Shown here one piece after another: positions 23,080 through 31,891 of a stretch of 64,000 nt of DNA; within the stretch, counting starts at the first letter, position 1; every line of letters begins with the position of its first letter. The translations under genes and the position numbers were made by a program. The notes under the pieces were generated by a model. That model made no database searches and was not told the DNA's origin. It worked only from the letters and a program-made list of their open reading frames with translations. Source of the DNA: Ethanoligenens sp047722935 (GTDB lineage: Bacteria; Bacillota; Clostridia; Oscillospirales; Ethanoligenentaceae); contig JBDNZS010000001.1 of the NCBI GenBank assembly GCA_047722935.1, positions 62,001 to 126,000 on the forward strand, read 5' to 3'.

Positions 23080-23354
23080 GCGCGCTGAAAAAAGCGATGC
23101 AGATATGCGTTGAAGCGAGAGGTTGCCGCGTTTTCGCGGGTAATTTTCGTGGAGTATGTCCGATTTTAAACCGGGCGGAACCATAGTGGACGCCGGGCGT
23201 TTTTACGCCCTTGCGTAGCGATGCGATATTTCCCGGATAGAATTGCGCCTTGTGCAGCTATCCGGTTTTTCATTATCCGGTCACGAAACACCCGGATGTG
23301 TGTTTGATTTTTCTCGCATCGGCGGCAACCGGATTTTTCAAGGAGGCGAACAAG
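23080..23354 (+). promoter_or_regulatory. Long structured leader of the S10 operon
   Basis: About 275 nt without a gene. It contains a GGGCGT/ACGCCC hairpin (near 23195-23212) and a perfect terminator-shaped hairpin CCGGATAG (23233-23240) / CTATCCGG (23258-23265) followed by TTTTT. A second ATCCGG (23275-23280) and two more CCGGAT copies (23292-23297 and 23329-23334, the last just before the SD) allow alternative pairings. This suggests attenuation, probably by a ribosomal protein; none is proven. Confidence 0.5.
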
Positions 23355-23666
23355 ATGGCAGTAAAAGAAAAGATTCGTATCAGGCTCAAGAGTTACGACC
23401 ATCAGCTTATCGACCAGTCGGCGGAGAAAATCGTGGAGACCGCGAAGCGCACAGGCGCACGCGTGTCCGGCCCGGTGCCGCTGCCGACCGATCGCGAGAT
23501 CGTAACCATTCTGCGTGCGGTGCACAAGTACAAAGACAGCCGCGAGCAGTTCGAGACCCGTACCCACAAGCGGCTCATCGACATCCTGCGCCCGTCGCCC
23601 AAGACGGTGGACGCATTGATGGGCTTGGAGCTGCCGGCGGGCGTCGAGATCGAGATTAAGCTCTGA
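23355..23666 (+). CDS. rpsJ: 30S ribosomal protein S10
   Basis: 103 residues; complete S10 (also NusE in antitermination). KIRIRLKSYDHQLID, SGPVPLPT and THKRLIDILRPSPKT are the family blocks. The start ATG 23355 has AAGGAGG upstream. First gene of the S10-spc-alpha cluster. The 88 nt to rplC can form two hairpins (CGCGGG/CCCGCG and TTGGC/GCCAA), which may affect processing. Confidence 0.98.
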   Translation: MAVKEKIRIRLKSYDHQLIDQSAEKIVETAKRTGARVSGPVPLPTDREIVTILRAVHKYKDSREQFETRTHKRLIDILRPSPKTVDALMGLELPAGVEIEIKL

Positions 23667-23754
23667 TTGCCGGCGCGCGGGTTTCCCGCGGCGCAGGTCA
23701 TGTTGGCAAGGGCAAGGCCCGGAGGCCAACCAATAACCAAAGGAGGCAAGTTTC

Positions 23755-24390
23755 ATGCAAAAAGGCATCATCGGTAAAAAAGTCGGCATGACTCAGCTGT
23801 TCGATGAACGCGGAAACGTTATTCCTGTTACCGTCATCGAAGCCGGGCCCTGCGTTGTGGTGCAGAAAAAAACCGTGGAGAACGACGGCTACGAAAGTGT
23901 ACAGCTCGGGTTTGCGGAAGTGCGCGAAAAGCTGCTGACCAAACCGGAAAAAGGACACTTTGAAAAAGCGGGCGTCGCCCCCAAACGGGTGCTTCGCGAA
24001 TTCCGTCTGGCAGATGTGAGCGGTCTGAATGTCGGCGACATTGTCAAAGCCGATGTCTTTGCGGAAGGCGACCACGTAGATGTGGCCGGCACCAGCAAAG
24101 GTAAAGGCTTCGCCGGTGTTATCAAGCGCTGGGGACATCATCGCCTGAAAATGACCCACGGCACCGGCCCTGTGCACCGCGAAGTCGGTTCCATGGGCGC
24201 CAGCACCAATATGTCACGCGTACCCAAGGGCAAAAAAATGCCTGGACAGATGGGCAACGAACGCGTGACCGTGCAGAACCTTGATGTAGTCAAGGTGGAT
24301 GCTGAAAACAACCTGATTGCGCTGAAAGGTGCCATTCCCGGCCCCAAGGGCGGTATCGTCATACTCGCCGACAGCGTCAAAAAGGCCTAA
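23755..24390 (+). CDS. rplC: 50S ribosomal protein L3
   Basis: 211 residues. MQKGIIGKKVGMTQLFDERG start and the GTSKGKGFAGVIKRWG and HRTGPVHREVGSMGAS-like blocks identify L3, an early-assembly protein near the peptidyl transferase centre. AAAGGAGGC precedes the ATG. Its stop is 17 nt from rplD. Confidence 0.98.
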   Translation: MQKGIIGKKVGMTQLFDERGNVIPVTVIEAGPCVVVQKKTVENDGYESVQLGFAEVREKLLTKPEKGHFEKAGVAPKRVLREFRLADVSGLNVGDIVKADVFAEGDHVDVAGTSKGKGFAGVIKRWGHHRLKMTHGTGPVHREVGSMGASTNMSRVPKGKKMPGQMGNERVTVQNLDVVKVDAENNLIALKGAIPGPKGGIVILADSVKKA

Positions 24391-24407
24391 GGGAAGGAGG
24401 ATGCGCA

Positions 24408-25031
24408 ATGCCTAAAGCGACAGTATTTAACATCGCGGGCGAGCAGGTCGGAGAGATCGAGCTTGCCGATTCCATTTTCGGCATCGAGCCGAACAAAACG
24501 GTTCTGCATACGGTAGTGGTCAATTATCTGGCCAACCAACGGCAGGGCACCCAGTCCACGCTCACCCGTTCCGAGGTTTCCGGTGGCGGCCGCAAACCGT
24601 GGAGACAGAAGGGCACTGGACACGCACGTCAGGGTTCTATCCGTGCACCGCAGTGGAAACACGGCGGCATCGCACTTGGCCCGAAACCGCGCAGCTACAG
24701 CTATACCGTGAACAAAAAAGTGCGCCGTCTTGCAATCAAGTCCGCACTTTCCGCCAAATTGGCCGCCGGGGAGCTTGTGGTGCTCGACGCCATCTCCCTT
24801 CCGGAGATCAAAACCAAGCAGGTCGTCAAGATTCTTGGCGTGTTTGGCGCGGAGAAGAAAACGTTGTTTGTTACGGCGGACATCAATGAGAATCTTGTGC
24901 GCAGCGCGCGCAATATTCCTGGCGTGAAAACCGCCAGCACCGGTAGCCTCAATGTGTTTGACCTGCTCAACAGCAACAAATTCTTCATTTCCAAAGATGC
25001 GGTTGCCGCACTCGAGGAGGTGTACGCATAA
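24408..25031 (+). CDS. rplD: 50S ribosomal protein L4
   Basis: 207 residues. The SGGGRKPWRQKGTGHARQGS loop is the exit-tunnel extension. In E. coli L4 also represses the S10 operon through its leader; whether that applies to the hairpins upstream here is unknown. The stop overlaps the rplW start by one base. Confidence 0.98.
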   Translation: MPKATVFNIAGEQVGEIELADSIFGIEPNKTVLHTVVVNYLANQRQGTQSTLTRSEVSGGGRKPWRQKGTGHARQGSIRAPQWKHGGIALGPKPRSYSYTVNKKVRRLAIKSALSAKLAAGELVVLDAISLPEIKTKQVVKILGVFGAEKKTLFVTADINENLVRSARNIPGVKTASTGSLNVFDLLNSNKFFISKDAVAALEEVYA

Positions 25032-25324
25032 TGAAAACACCTCAAGACGTCATCATCCGCCCGGTCATCACCGAAAAGAGCATGGCTGGCATCGCCAATA
25101 AAATCTATACGTTCCGGGTCGCGTCCGAAGCGGGCAAGGTCGAGATCGCCAAAGCGGTCGAAGAACTGTTCGGTGTGCAGGTCGCCAAGGTGAATACCAT
25201 CAGTGTGCACGGCCGTTTCAAACGGGTCGGTCGCAGCTCAGGATACACCTCCGATTGGAAAAAGGCGATCGTTACCCTCAAAGAGGGATCGAAAGCCATT
25301 GAATTCTTCGAAGGCCTTGCGTAA
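25031..25324 (+). CDS. rplW: 50S ribosomal protein L23
   Basis: 97 residues. DVIIRPVITEKS, AVEELFGVQVAKVNT and KKAIVTLKEG identify L23, at the tunnel exit where trigger factor and SRP dock. It is coupled to rplD by a TAATG overlap. Confidence 0.97.
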   Translation: MKTPQDVIIRPVITEKSMAGIANKIYTFRVASEAGKVEIAKAVEELFGVQVAKVNTISVHGRFKRVGRSSGYTSDWKKAIVTLKEGSKAIEFFEGLA

Positions 25325-25355
25325 ACTTCGGTAACGAAAAGGGAGTGAAACCAGA

Positions 25356-26189
25356 ATGGCAATCAGAAAATATGGCCCCACCTCCCCGGCAAGGCGGAAC
25401 ATGACCGTTCCCACCTTCGAGGAGCTTTCCAAAGTGGAGCCGGAGAAGAGCTTGCTCGTCAGCCTCTCCAAACATGCCGGCCGCAACAGTTACGGCCGCA
25501 TCACGGTTCGGCATCGCGGCGGTGGAAACCGTGTGAAATACCGCATCATTGATTTCAAACGCGATAAGGTTGACGCACCCGCCAAAGTGCTTTCGGTGGA
25601 GTACGATCCGAATCGTTCCGCGTATATCGCCCTTCTGCAATATGAAGACGGTGAAAAACGATATATTCTTGCGCCGCTTGGTTTGAAGGTGGGGGACACT
25701 GTTCTCTCCGGCAAAGAAGCGGACATCAAACCGGGCAACACCCTTGCACTTTCCGACATTCCGGTCGGTACGTTTGTACACAACATCGAGCTGCACCCCG
25801 GCAAGGGCGGTCAGCTCGCGCGCGCAGCGGGCATTATGGCTCAGCTGATGGCGCGTGAGAACGGCTTGGCGCTCATCCGCCTGCCGTCCGGTGAATTGCG
25901 CAACGTGCCGCAGGAATGCAAAGCCACCATCGGTCAGGTCGGCAACATTGACCATGAAAACGTTAAACTCGGCAAAGCCGGGCGTAAACGGCACATGGGC
26001 TGGCGTCCGACCGTCCGCGGTTCTGCAATGAACCCGAACGACCATCCGCACGGCGGTGGTGAAGGCAAATCCCCAGTTGGCCGTCCAGGCCCGGTTACCC
26101 CGTGGGGCAAGCCGACCCTTGGTTACAAGACCCGCAAGAAGAAGCTGGCTTCCGATAAATTCATTGTCAAACGCCGCGGCGGCAAATAA
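25356..26189 (+). CDS. rplB: 50S ribosomal protein L2
   Basis: 277 residues. The C-terminal RGSAMNPNDHPHGGGEGK contains the conserved His used near the peptidyl transferase centre. The N-terminal RKYGPTSPARR tail and KRRGGK end are normal. It lies 31 nt after rplW behind GGGAG. Confidence 0.98.
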   Translation: MAIRKYGPTSPARRNMTVPTFEELSKVEPEKSLLVSLSKHAGRNSYGRITVRHRGGGNRVKYRIIDFKRDKVDAPAKVLSVEYDPNRSAYIALLQYEDGEKRYILAPLGLKVGDTVLSGKEADIKPGNTLALSDIPVGTFVHNIELHPGKGGQLARAAGIMAQLMARENGLALIRLPSGELRNVPQECKATIGQVGNIDHENVKLGKAGRKRHMGWRPTVRGSAMNPNDHPHGGGEGKSPVGRPGPVTPWGKPTLGYKTRKKKLASDKFIVKRRGGK

Positions 26190-26241
26190 GCACAGTTGTG
26201 CGTTTGCACCACACGCGTGTTGAAAGGAGGATCTTCACGGT

Positions 26242-26520
26242 ATGAGCAGAAGCTTGAAAAAAGCCCCTTATGTCGAAGAAGCGCTGATGAAGCGCATTGT
26301 GGCACTTAACAAATCCGGTGAAAAGAATGTGCTGAAAACATGGAGCCGCGCATCCACCATTTTCCCGGAATTTGTCGGTCATACAATCGCCGTACACGAT
26401 GGCCGCAAGCATGTCCCCGTCTATGTGACGGAGGACATGGTGGGTCACAAACTCGGCGAGTTCGCCCCCACGCGGACATTTAAAGGCCATTCCGGCTCCA
26501 AAGTCAGCAACGCCAGATAA
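26242..26520 (+). CDS. rpsS: 30S ribosomal protein S19
   Basis: 92 residues: MSRSLKKAPYVEE, TWSRASTIFPEFVGHTIAVHDGRKHVPV and GHKLGEFAPTRTFKGH. It pairs with S13 in the 30S head. AAAGGAGGA precedes the start. Confidence 0.98.
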   Translation: MSRSLKKAPYVEEALMKRIVALNKSGEKNVLKTWSRASTIFPEFVGHTIAVHDGRKHVPVYVTEDMVGHKLGEFAPTRTFKGHSGSKVSNAR

Positions 26521-26542
26521 ACAGGCGGGAAGGAGGAACCCC

Positions 26543-26893
26543 ATGCAAGCAGTCGCACACTTGCGCTACGCGCGTATCGCGCCCCGCAAGGTTCAGATCG
26601 TACTCGATCTCATCCGTAATAAGCCGGTTGACGTCGCCGTTGCGATTTTAAAGCATACCCCCAAGTCGGCCAGTGAGTATCTGGTCAAATTACTCCAATC
26701 GGCCATGGCGAACGCCGAAAACAACCACAACATGGATGTTTCCCGGCTGTATGTGGCAGAGTGCTTTGTCAGCCCCGGCCCCATGCTCAAACGGATTCGC
26801 CCGCGAGCGCACGGCCGCGCGTTCCAGATCCTCAAGCGTACGTCCCATGTGACAATTGCGCTCGAAGAGGCCGCGGAATCGGAAAACGCTTAA
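26543..26893 (+). CDS. rplV: 50S ribosomal protein L22
   Basis: 116 residues: ARIAPRKVQIVLDLIR, the AMANAENNHNMD segment and the RPRAHGRAFQILKRTSHVTIAL tunnel hairpin. Located 22 nt after rpsS with AAGGAGGA before the ATG. Confidence 0.97.
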   Translation: MQAVAHLRYARIAPRKVQIVLDLIRNKPVDVAVAILKHTPKSASEYLVKLLQSAMANAENNHNMDVSRLYVAECFVSPGPMLKRIRPRAHGRAFQILKRTSHVTIALEEAAESENA

Positions 26894-26906
26894 GAGGAGG
26901 GAAAGT

Positions 26907-27572
26907 ATGGGCCAGAAAGTCAATCCCCACGGTTTAAGAGTGGGCGTCATCAAAGACTGGGATTCCCGCTGGTTTGCTAAAGACAATGTCTTCGGCGATA
27001 TCCTCGTAGAGGATTACAACCTGCGGAATTACCTCAAAAAGAAGCTGTTTTCAGCTGGCATCCCGCGCATTGAGATTGAGCGCGACGCCTCCCGCGTCCG
27101 CATTCATATCCACTGTGCCAAACCCGGTATGGTCATCGGCAAGGGCGGCGTTGAGATCGATAAATTGCGCGTCGAATGTGAAGCCAAACTGGGCAAGCCG
27201 GTTTCCATCAATATCGTTGAAGTGCGCACCCCGGACGTGAATGCGCAGCTCGTGGCTGAGAACATCGCCGCACAGCTTGAAAAACGCATCTCATTCCGTC
27301 GTGCCATGAAGCAGTCCATCGGCCGCGCAATGAAATTGGGAGCCAAGGGTATCAAAGTAACCGTCGCGGGTCGCTTGGGCGGCGCCGAGATCGCGCGTGT
27401 GGAACATTATCACGAGGGCACCATTCCTTTGCAGACACTCCGTGCCGACATCGACTATGGTTTTACAGAAGCAAAAACCACTTATGGTCGAATCGGTGTG
27501 AAAGTCTGGATTTATAAAGGCGAGGTTCTGCCCGAAGTGAGAAGAACACCCCGGGAAGGAGGAGAGCATTAA
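26907..27572 (+). CDS. rpsC: 30S ribosomal protein S3
   Basis: 221 residues. MGQKVNPHGLRVGVIKDWDS start, KH domain with GMVIGKGGVEIDKL and a C-terminal VWIYKGEVLPE block. It helps form the mRNA entry helicase. The start is ATG 26907 behind AGGAGGG; the stop overlaps the rplP start by one base. Confidence 0.98.
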   Translation: MGQKVNPHGLRVGVIKDWDSRWFAKDNVFGDILVEDYNLRNYLKKKLFSAGIPRIEIERDASRVRIHIHCAKPGMVIGKGGVEIDKLRVECEAKLGKPVSINIVEVRTPDVNAQLVAENIAAQLEKRISFRRAMKQSIGRAMKLGAKGIKVTVAGRLGGAEIARVEHYHEGTIPLQTLRADIDYGFTEAKTTYGRIGVKVWIYKGEVLPEVRRTPREGGEH

Positions 27573-28000
27573 TGTTGATGCCCAAACGCGTCAAGTTCCG
27601 TCGGCAGCAACGCGGCCGCATGACCGGCCGGGCGCTGCGCGGCAACACGATCAACTATGGTGAGTACGGTATTGTGGCATTGGAACCGGCGTGGATTACG
27701 TCCAACCAGATTGAAGCTGCCCGTATTGCCATGACTCGCTTCACCAAGCGTGGCGGCCAGGTCTGGATTAAGATTTTCCCGCATAAGCCCATTACTGAAA
27801 AACCGGCCGAAACCCGCATGGGTTCCGGTAAAGGCTCTCCCGAATACTGGGTGGCCGTTGTAAAACCCGGTCGCGTTTTATTTGAGATCGGCGGCATCCC
27901 CGAGGAGTCCGCGCGTGAAGCCATGCGCCTTGCGATGTACAAACTGCCCATCAAATGCAAGTTTGTCAAGAAGGCAGAAACGGATGGTGAGCAGTCATGA
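27572..28000 (+). CDS. rplP: 50S ribosomal protein L16
   Basis: 142 residues. MLMPKRVKFRRQQRGRM start (ATG 27572; a second ATG at 27578 is less usual) and AARIAMTR-like and RMGSGKGSPEYWVAVVKPGR blocks. L16 organises the A-site region. It overlaps rpmC by 4 nt (ATGA). Confidence 0.98.
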   Translation: MLMPKRVKFRRQQRGRMTGRALRGNTINYGEYGIVALEPAWITSNQIEAARIAMTRFTKRGGQVWIKIFPHKPITEKPAETRMGSGKGSPEYWVAVVKPGRVLFEIGGIPEESAREAMRLAMYKLPIKCKFVKKAETDGEQS

Positions 28001-28197
28001 AAGCACAAGAGATCCGTACCAAGTCGGTCGAAGACTTGAACAGCGAGCTCAAGGACCTCAAGGCCGAGCTTTTCAACCTTCGTTTCCAACTCGCCATCAA
28101 CCAGCTTGAGAACCCCATGCGGATCAAGGCCGTCAAAAAGGACATTGCCCGCATCAAAACAGTGCTGCGCGAGACGGAAATCCGCGAAGGCGCGTAA
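27997..28197 (+). CDS. rpmC: 50S ribosomal protein L29
   Basis: 66 residues, two-helix L29: EIRTKSVEDLNSELKDLKAELFNLRFQLA and the LENPMRIKAVKKDIARIKT block. It lies at the tunnel exit next to L23 and is coupled to rplP by ATGA. Confidence 0.97.
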   Translation: MKAQEIRTKSVEDLNSELKDLKAELFNLRFQLAINQLENPMRIKAVKKDIARIKTVLRETEIREGA

Positions 28198-28220
28198 GAG
28201 CTTTGGAAGGAGGAACATCC

Positions 28221-28481
28221 ATGAGCGAAAGAACGACGCTGCGCAAAACCCGCGTGGGTCGCGTGGTGAGCGATAAAATGGACAAAACGCTGGTGGTTGC
28301 CATTGAGGACAATGTCAAACATCCGTTGTATAAAAAGATTATCAAGCGCACCCTGCGCCTGAAAGCCCATGACGAGAATAACGAAGCCAAGATGGGTGAC
28401 CGTGTGACCATCATGGAAACCCGCCCGCTGTCGAAAGATAAGCGCTGGCGCCTGGTCAAAATTCTCGAAAGAGCGAAATAA
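28221..28481 (+). CDS. rpsQ: 30S ribosomal protein S17
   Basis: 86 residues, OB-fold S17: RKTRVGRVVSDKMDKTLVVAIE, KHPLYKKIIKRT and DRVTIMETRPLSKDKRWRLV. The start ATG 28221 is preferred over 28203 because GGAAGGAGGA fits it. Confidence 0.97.
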   Translation: MSERTTLRKTRVGRVVSDKMDKTLVVAIEDNVKHPLYKKIIKRTLRLKAHDENNEAKMGDRVTIMETRPLSKDKRWRLVKILERAK

Positions 28482-28509
28482 TTTATCCGTTTAGGAAGGA
28501 GGCGGCACC

Positions 28510-28878
28510 GTGATTCAACAGCAAACATATCTGAAAGTAGCAGATAACACCGGCGCGAAAGAGCTGATGTGCATCCGTGTGCTTGGCGGTTCCCGCAGAC
28601 GGTATGCTAATATCGGCGATATCGTGGTGGCTTCTGTCAAAAAAGCAACACCCGGCGGCGTTGTGAAAAAAGGCGACGTGGTCAAAGCCGTCATCGTGCG
28701 TTCCGTTAAAGGCGTGGGCCGGTTGGACGGCACCCACATCCGTTTTGATGAAAACGCGGCGGTTATCATAAAAGACGATAAAACCCCACGGGGCACCCGC
28801 ATTTTCGGGCCGGTGGCGAGGGAACTGCGGGAGAAGGAATATCTTAAAATCCTTAGCCTTGCTCCCGAAGTGCTTTGA
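28510..28878 (+). CDS. rplN: 50S ribosomal protein L14
   Basis: 122 residues starting at GTG 28510. IQQQTYLKVADNTGAKELMCIRVLGG, the KGDVVKAVIVRS signature and RIFGPVARELRE are intact. It forms part of the subunit interface. GGAAGGAGG lies upstream; rplX follows after 17 nt. Confidence 0.98.
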   Translation: MIQQQTYLKVADNTGAKELMCIRVLGGSRRRYANIGDIVVASVKKATPGGVVKKGDVVKAVIVRSVKGVGRLDGTHIRFDENAAVIIKDDKTPRGTRIFGPVARELREKEYLKILSLAPEVL

Positions 28879-28895
28879 TGGGAGGCGCGATTGTT

Positions 28896-29216
28896 ATGAA
28901 CAGCAAAGTGCACGTCAAAAAGGGCGACACCGTGCAAATTATTTCCGGTAAAGACAAAGGCAAAGAGGGCAAAGTGCTCGAGGTCAGCCCCAAAGAAGGC
29001 AAAGTCATTGTCGAAGGCCGTGGAATGGTCACTAAGCACGTCAAACCGCGCAAAATGGGCGAGCAGGGCGGCATCGTCAAGGCTGAGGGCGCGATGTATG
29101 CCAGCAAGGTCATGATCGTCTGCCCCAAGTGCGGAAAACCCACCCGAATCGGCCACCAAGTGTCCGACGACGGCACAAAGACCAGAGTGTGCCGCAAATG
29201 CGGCGCTACCCTGTAA
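28896..29216 (+). CDS. rplX: 50S ribosomal protein L24
   Basis: 106 residues with the KOW motif KGDTVQIISGKDKGKEGKVLEV. The C-terminus keeps a zinc-ribbon-like pair CPKCGKPTRIG ... CRKCGATL. The start ATG 28896 with GGGAGGC gives the normal N-terminus; the earlier in-frame ATG at 28875 is inside rplN. Confidence 0.96.
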   Translation: MNSKVHVKKGDTVQIISGKDKGKEGKVLEVSPKEGKVIVEGRGMVTKHVKPRKMGEQGGIVKAEGAMYASKVMIVCPKCGKPTRIGHQVSDDGTKTRVCRKCGATL

Positions 29217-29235
29217 GTTTTCAGGAGGATAGCAC

Positions 29236-29775
29236 ATGGCCAGGCTCAAAGAAACCTATAAAAACGACATTGCCCCCGCGCTGATGAAAAAGTTTAGCTA
29301 TAAAAGCGTCATGCAGATCCCCAAGGTCGAAAAGATAGTCATCAATGTTGGTTGCGGCGATGCACGCGACAACGCAAAGGTGATTGATTCGGTCATGGAA
29401 GAGATTGCGATGATCACCGGACAGAAACCCGTGATCACCAAAGCACGCAAATCCGTGGCAAACTTCAAACTGCGCGAAGGCATGAATATCGGCGTGAAAG
29501 TCACGTTGCGTGCAAACAGGATGTACGAGTTTATCGACCGCCTGTTTAATACGGCTCTGCCGCGCGTGCGTGATTTCCGCGGTATCAATCCAAACTCGTT
29601 CGATGGCCGCGGCAACTATGCGCTGGGCTTGAAAGAACAGTTGATTTTCCCGGAAATTGATTATGATAAAGTGGATAAAGTGCGTGGCATGGATATCATT
29701 TTCGTGACCACCGCGCAGACGGACGAGGAAGCCAGAGAACTGCTCACCCTGTTCGGTGCGCCGTTCCGTAAATAA
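29236..29775 (+). CDS. rplE: 50S ribosomal protein L5
   Basis: 179 residues: ALMKKFSYKSVMQIPKVEKIVINVGCGDA, GQKPVITKARKSVANFKLREG and DFRGINPNSFDGRGNY. It contacts 5S rRNA and P-site tRNA. AGGAGGA precedes the ATG. Confidence 0.98.
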   Translation: MARLKETYKNDIAPALMKKFSYKSVMQIPKVEKIVINVGCGDARDNAKVIDSVMEEIAMITGQKPVITKARKSVANFKLREGMNIGVKVTLRANRMYEFIDRLFNTALPRVRDFRGINPNSFDGRGNYALGLKEQLIFPEIDYDKVDKVRGMDIIFVTTAQTDEEARELLTLFGAPFRK

Positions 29776-29787
29776 GGGGGTTGTGTT

Positions 29788-29973
29788 GTGGCAAAAACAT
29801 CAATGAAAATCAAGCAGCAGAGGACGCCGAAATTCTCCACCCGGAGCTATAACCGTTGCAAAATCTGCGGCCGGCCGCACGCTTATCTTCGCAAATACGG
29901 GATATGCCGCATCTGCTTCCGCAATCTTGCCTATAAGGGCCAGATTCCCGGTGTGAGAAAAGCAAGCTGGTAA
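29788..29973 (+). CDS. rpsN: 30S ribosomal protein S14, zinc type
   Basis: 61 residues with GTG start. The short zinc-binding S14 with CKIC ... CRIC and the KGQIPGVRKASW end, normal for Firmicutes; no alternative zinc-free copy is in the window. AAGGGGG precedes the start. Confidence 0.97.
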   Translation: MAKTSMKIKQQRTPKFSTRSYNRCKICGRPHAYLRKYGICRICFRNLAYKGQIPGVRKASW

Positions 29974-30001
29974 TTACAGCTCGAAAGGAGGTTTCGACGC
30001 C

Positions 30002-30400
30002 ATGCAAGTCACCGATACAGTCGCCGATATGCTCACACGCATTCGCAATGCAAACTCGGCTAAGCATGATACCGTCGATATCCCCGCGTCCAATATGAAG
30101 AAGGCAATTGCCCGTATTCTGCTTGACGAGGGGTATATCAGGAATTTTAATGTCATAGAAGACAATAAACAGGGTACCATCCGCATCAACCTGAAATATG
30201 GCCCGGGCAAGTCCCATGTCATCACAGGGCTGCGCAGGGTTTCCAAACCCGGCCTTCGCATGTTCACGAACTGCGAAGATATGCCCAAAGTAATGAAAGG
30301 CCTTGGCATCGCCATCATTTCCACCTCCAAGGGCATCATGACCGACCGCGAGGCGCGTAAAGAAAACGTGGGCGGCGAAGTGCTGGCCTTTGTGTGGTAA
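30002..30400 (+). CDS. rpsH: 30S ribosomal protein S8
   Basis: 132 residues: TDTVADMLTRIRNANSAKH, RRVSKPGLRMFT and GLGIAIISTSKGIMTDREARKENVGGEVLAFVW. S8 binds helix 21 of 16S rRNA and in E. coli also represses the spc genes. AAAGGAGG precedes the start. Confidence 0.98.
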   Translation: MQVTDTVADMLTRIRNANSAKHDTVDIPASNMKKAIARILLDEGYIRNFNVIEDNKQGTIRINLKYGPGKSHVITGLRRVSKPGLRMFTNCEDMPKVMKGLGIAIISTSKGIMTDREARKENVGGEVLAFVW

Positions 30401-30412
30401 GGAGGGGTTCGT

Positions 30413-30964
30413 ATGTCGCGTATCGGTAAACAACCGATTGAAATACCAAACGGCGTAAACGTCACGCTGACGGAAGGCAACACGGTTACCGTGAAAGGCC
30501 CCAAAGGCGAATTGACACAGTCGTTTCATCCTGATATCAAAATCGCCGTCGAGGGGAATGTCATCCATGTGACCCGCCCCGACGACGAAAAACAGCACCG
30601 TGCACTGCACGGCCTGACCCGTTCGCTGGTGGCCAATATGGTTCACGGCGTGGTGGAAGAGTTCAAAAAAGAGCTTGAAATCAACGGCGTCGGTTACCGC
30701 GCAGCGAAACAGGGCACAAAAGTGACCTTTAATCTCGGCTATTCCCATCCGGTTATCGTCGAGGAAGTGCCGGGCATCACGTTGGATGTGCCTGCACCGA
30801 ATAAAATCATCATCCACGGTCCGGACAAACAGCAGGTTGGACAGTTTGCCGCGGAACTGCGGGAGAAACGTCCGCCGGAGCCTTATAAGGGCAAAGGCAT
30901 CAAGTATATCGATGAAGTCATCCACCGCAAAGAAGGCAAGGCCGGTAAGGGCGGTAAGAAGTAA
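30413..30964 (+). CDS. rplF: 50S ribosomal protein L6
   Basis: 183 residues, two L6 folds: SRIGKQPIEIPNGVNV and GVGYRAAKQGTKVTFNLGYSHPV, ending in RPPEPYKGKGIKYIDE. It lies 12 nt after rpsH. Confidence 0.98.
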   Translation: MSRIGKQPIEIPNGVNVTLTEGNTVTVKGPKGELTQSFHPDIKIAVEGNVIHVTRPDDEKQHRALHGLTRSLVANMVHGVVEEFKKELEINGVGYRAAKQGTKVTFNLGYSHPVIVEEVPGITLDVPAPNKIIIHGPDKQQVGQFAAELREKRPPEPYKGKGIKYIDEVIHRKEGKAGKGGKK

Positions 30965-30984
30965 GGAAGGAGCGAGAAGCAAAC

Positions 30985-31344
30985 ATGATCAAAAAACCGG
31001 ACAGCAACAAAGCAAGACTGCGGCGGCATAAGCGCGTGCGCGGGAAGATTTCCGGCACAGCGGAACGTCCGCGGCTGAATGTGTTCCGCTCCCTCCATCA
31101 TATCTATGCGCAGGTCATTGACGACGTCGCAGGCGTGACGCTGGTCGCTGCATCCACGATGGATAAGGGTTTTGAAGGAACGGGCGGCAATAAAGAGGCA
31201 GCAAAAAAAGTTGGTCTCGCAATTGCCAAGAAAGCGACTGAGAAAGGCATCACCGAGGTGCGCTTCGACCGCGGCGGTTTTGTCTATCACGGGCGCATCA
31301 AGGAACTCGCAGAGGGCGCCCGTGAGGGCGGCCTGAAGTTCTGA
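30985..31344 (+). CDS. rplR: 50S ribosomal protein L18
   Basis: 119 residues: RRHKRVRGKISGTAERPRLNVFRSLHHIYAQVIDD and VRFDRGGFVYHGRIKELAEGAREGGL. Binds 5S rRNA. GGAAGGAG precedes the ATG. Confidence 0.97.
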   Translation: MIKKPDSNKARLRRHKRVRGKISGTAERPRLNVFRSLHHIYAQVIDDVAGVTLVAASTMDKGFEGTGGNKEAAKKVGLAIAKKATEKGITEVRFDRGGFVYHGRIKELAEGAREGGLKF

Positions 31345-31360
31345 TTGAGGAGGGATGGCT

Positions 31361-31876
31361 TTGGCACGGAACAATTTTCGTTCAAATAGACAAGAAGAAT
31401 CCGACATGAATGAAAAGGTCGTCGCGATTAACCGCGTTTCTAAAACGGTTAAGGGCGGTCGTATCTTTAAGTTTGCCGCGTTGGTCGTCGTGGGCGACGG
31501 CAAAGGCAAAGTCGGTTTTGGCATTGGCAAATCGGGCGAGGTGCCCGACGCGATCCGCAAAGGTATTGAGGACGCAAGGAAAAACTTGATCACGGTGTCC
31601 ATGAAGGGCACCACCATTCCACATGAAATCATTGGGGCTTTTGGCGCAGGCCGTGTGCTGCTTAAACCCGCTGCACCTGGTACCGGCGTAATCGCCGGCG
31701 GCCCGGTGCGTGCCGTGGTCGAAGTGGCAGGCATCAAAGACATCCGCACCAAGGCGCTTCGTTCCAATAACCCCTGCAACGTGGTTCGCGCAACCATTCA
31801 GGGCCTCAAGAGCATCCGTAACGCGCAGCAGGTCGCTGAGATCCGTGGCAAAACGGTCAAGGAAATCCTGGGTTAA
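31361..31876 (+). CDS. rpsE: 30S ribosomal protein S5
   Basis: 171 residues. EKVVAINRVSKTVKGGRIFKF double-stranded-RNA domain and the GPVRAVVEVAGIKDIRTKALRSNNP region define S5, a decoding-fidelity protein. I place the start at TTG 31361 (MARNNFRSN) because AGGAGGG ends 6 nt upstream; the ATG at 31355 directly abuts the SD and is too close. Confidence 0.95.
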   Translation: MARNNFRSNRQEESDMNEKVVAINRVSKTVKGGRIFKFAALVVVGDGKGKVGFGIGKSGEVPDAIRKGIEDARKNLITVSMKGTTIPHEIIGAFGAGRVLLKPAAPGTGVIAGGPVRAVVEVAGIKDIRTKALRSNNPCNVVRATIQGLKSIRNAQQVAEIRGKTVKEILG

Positions 31877-31891
31877 GGAGGAGCAGCCATC

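Noticed and set aside
31355..31360. ATG start for rpsE
   Set aside because: It abuts the SD with no spacer; the TTG 6 nt later has ideal spacing and a normal S5 N-terminus.
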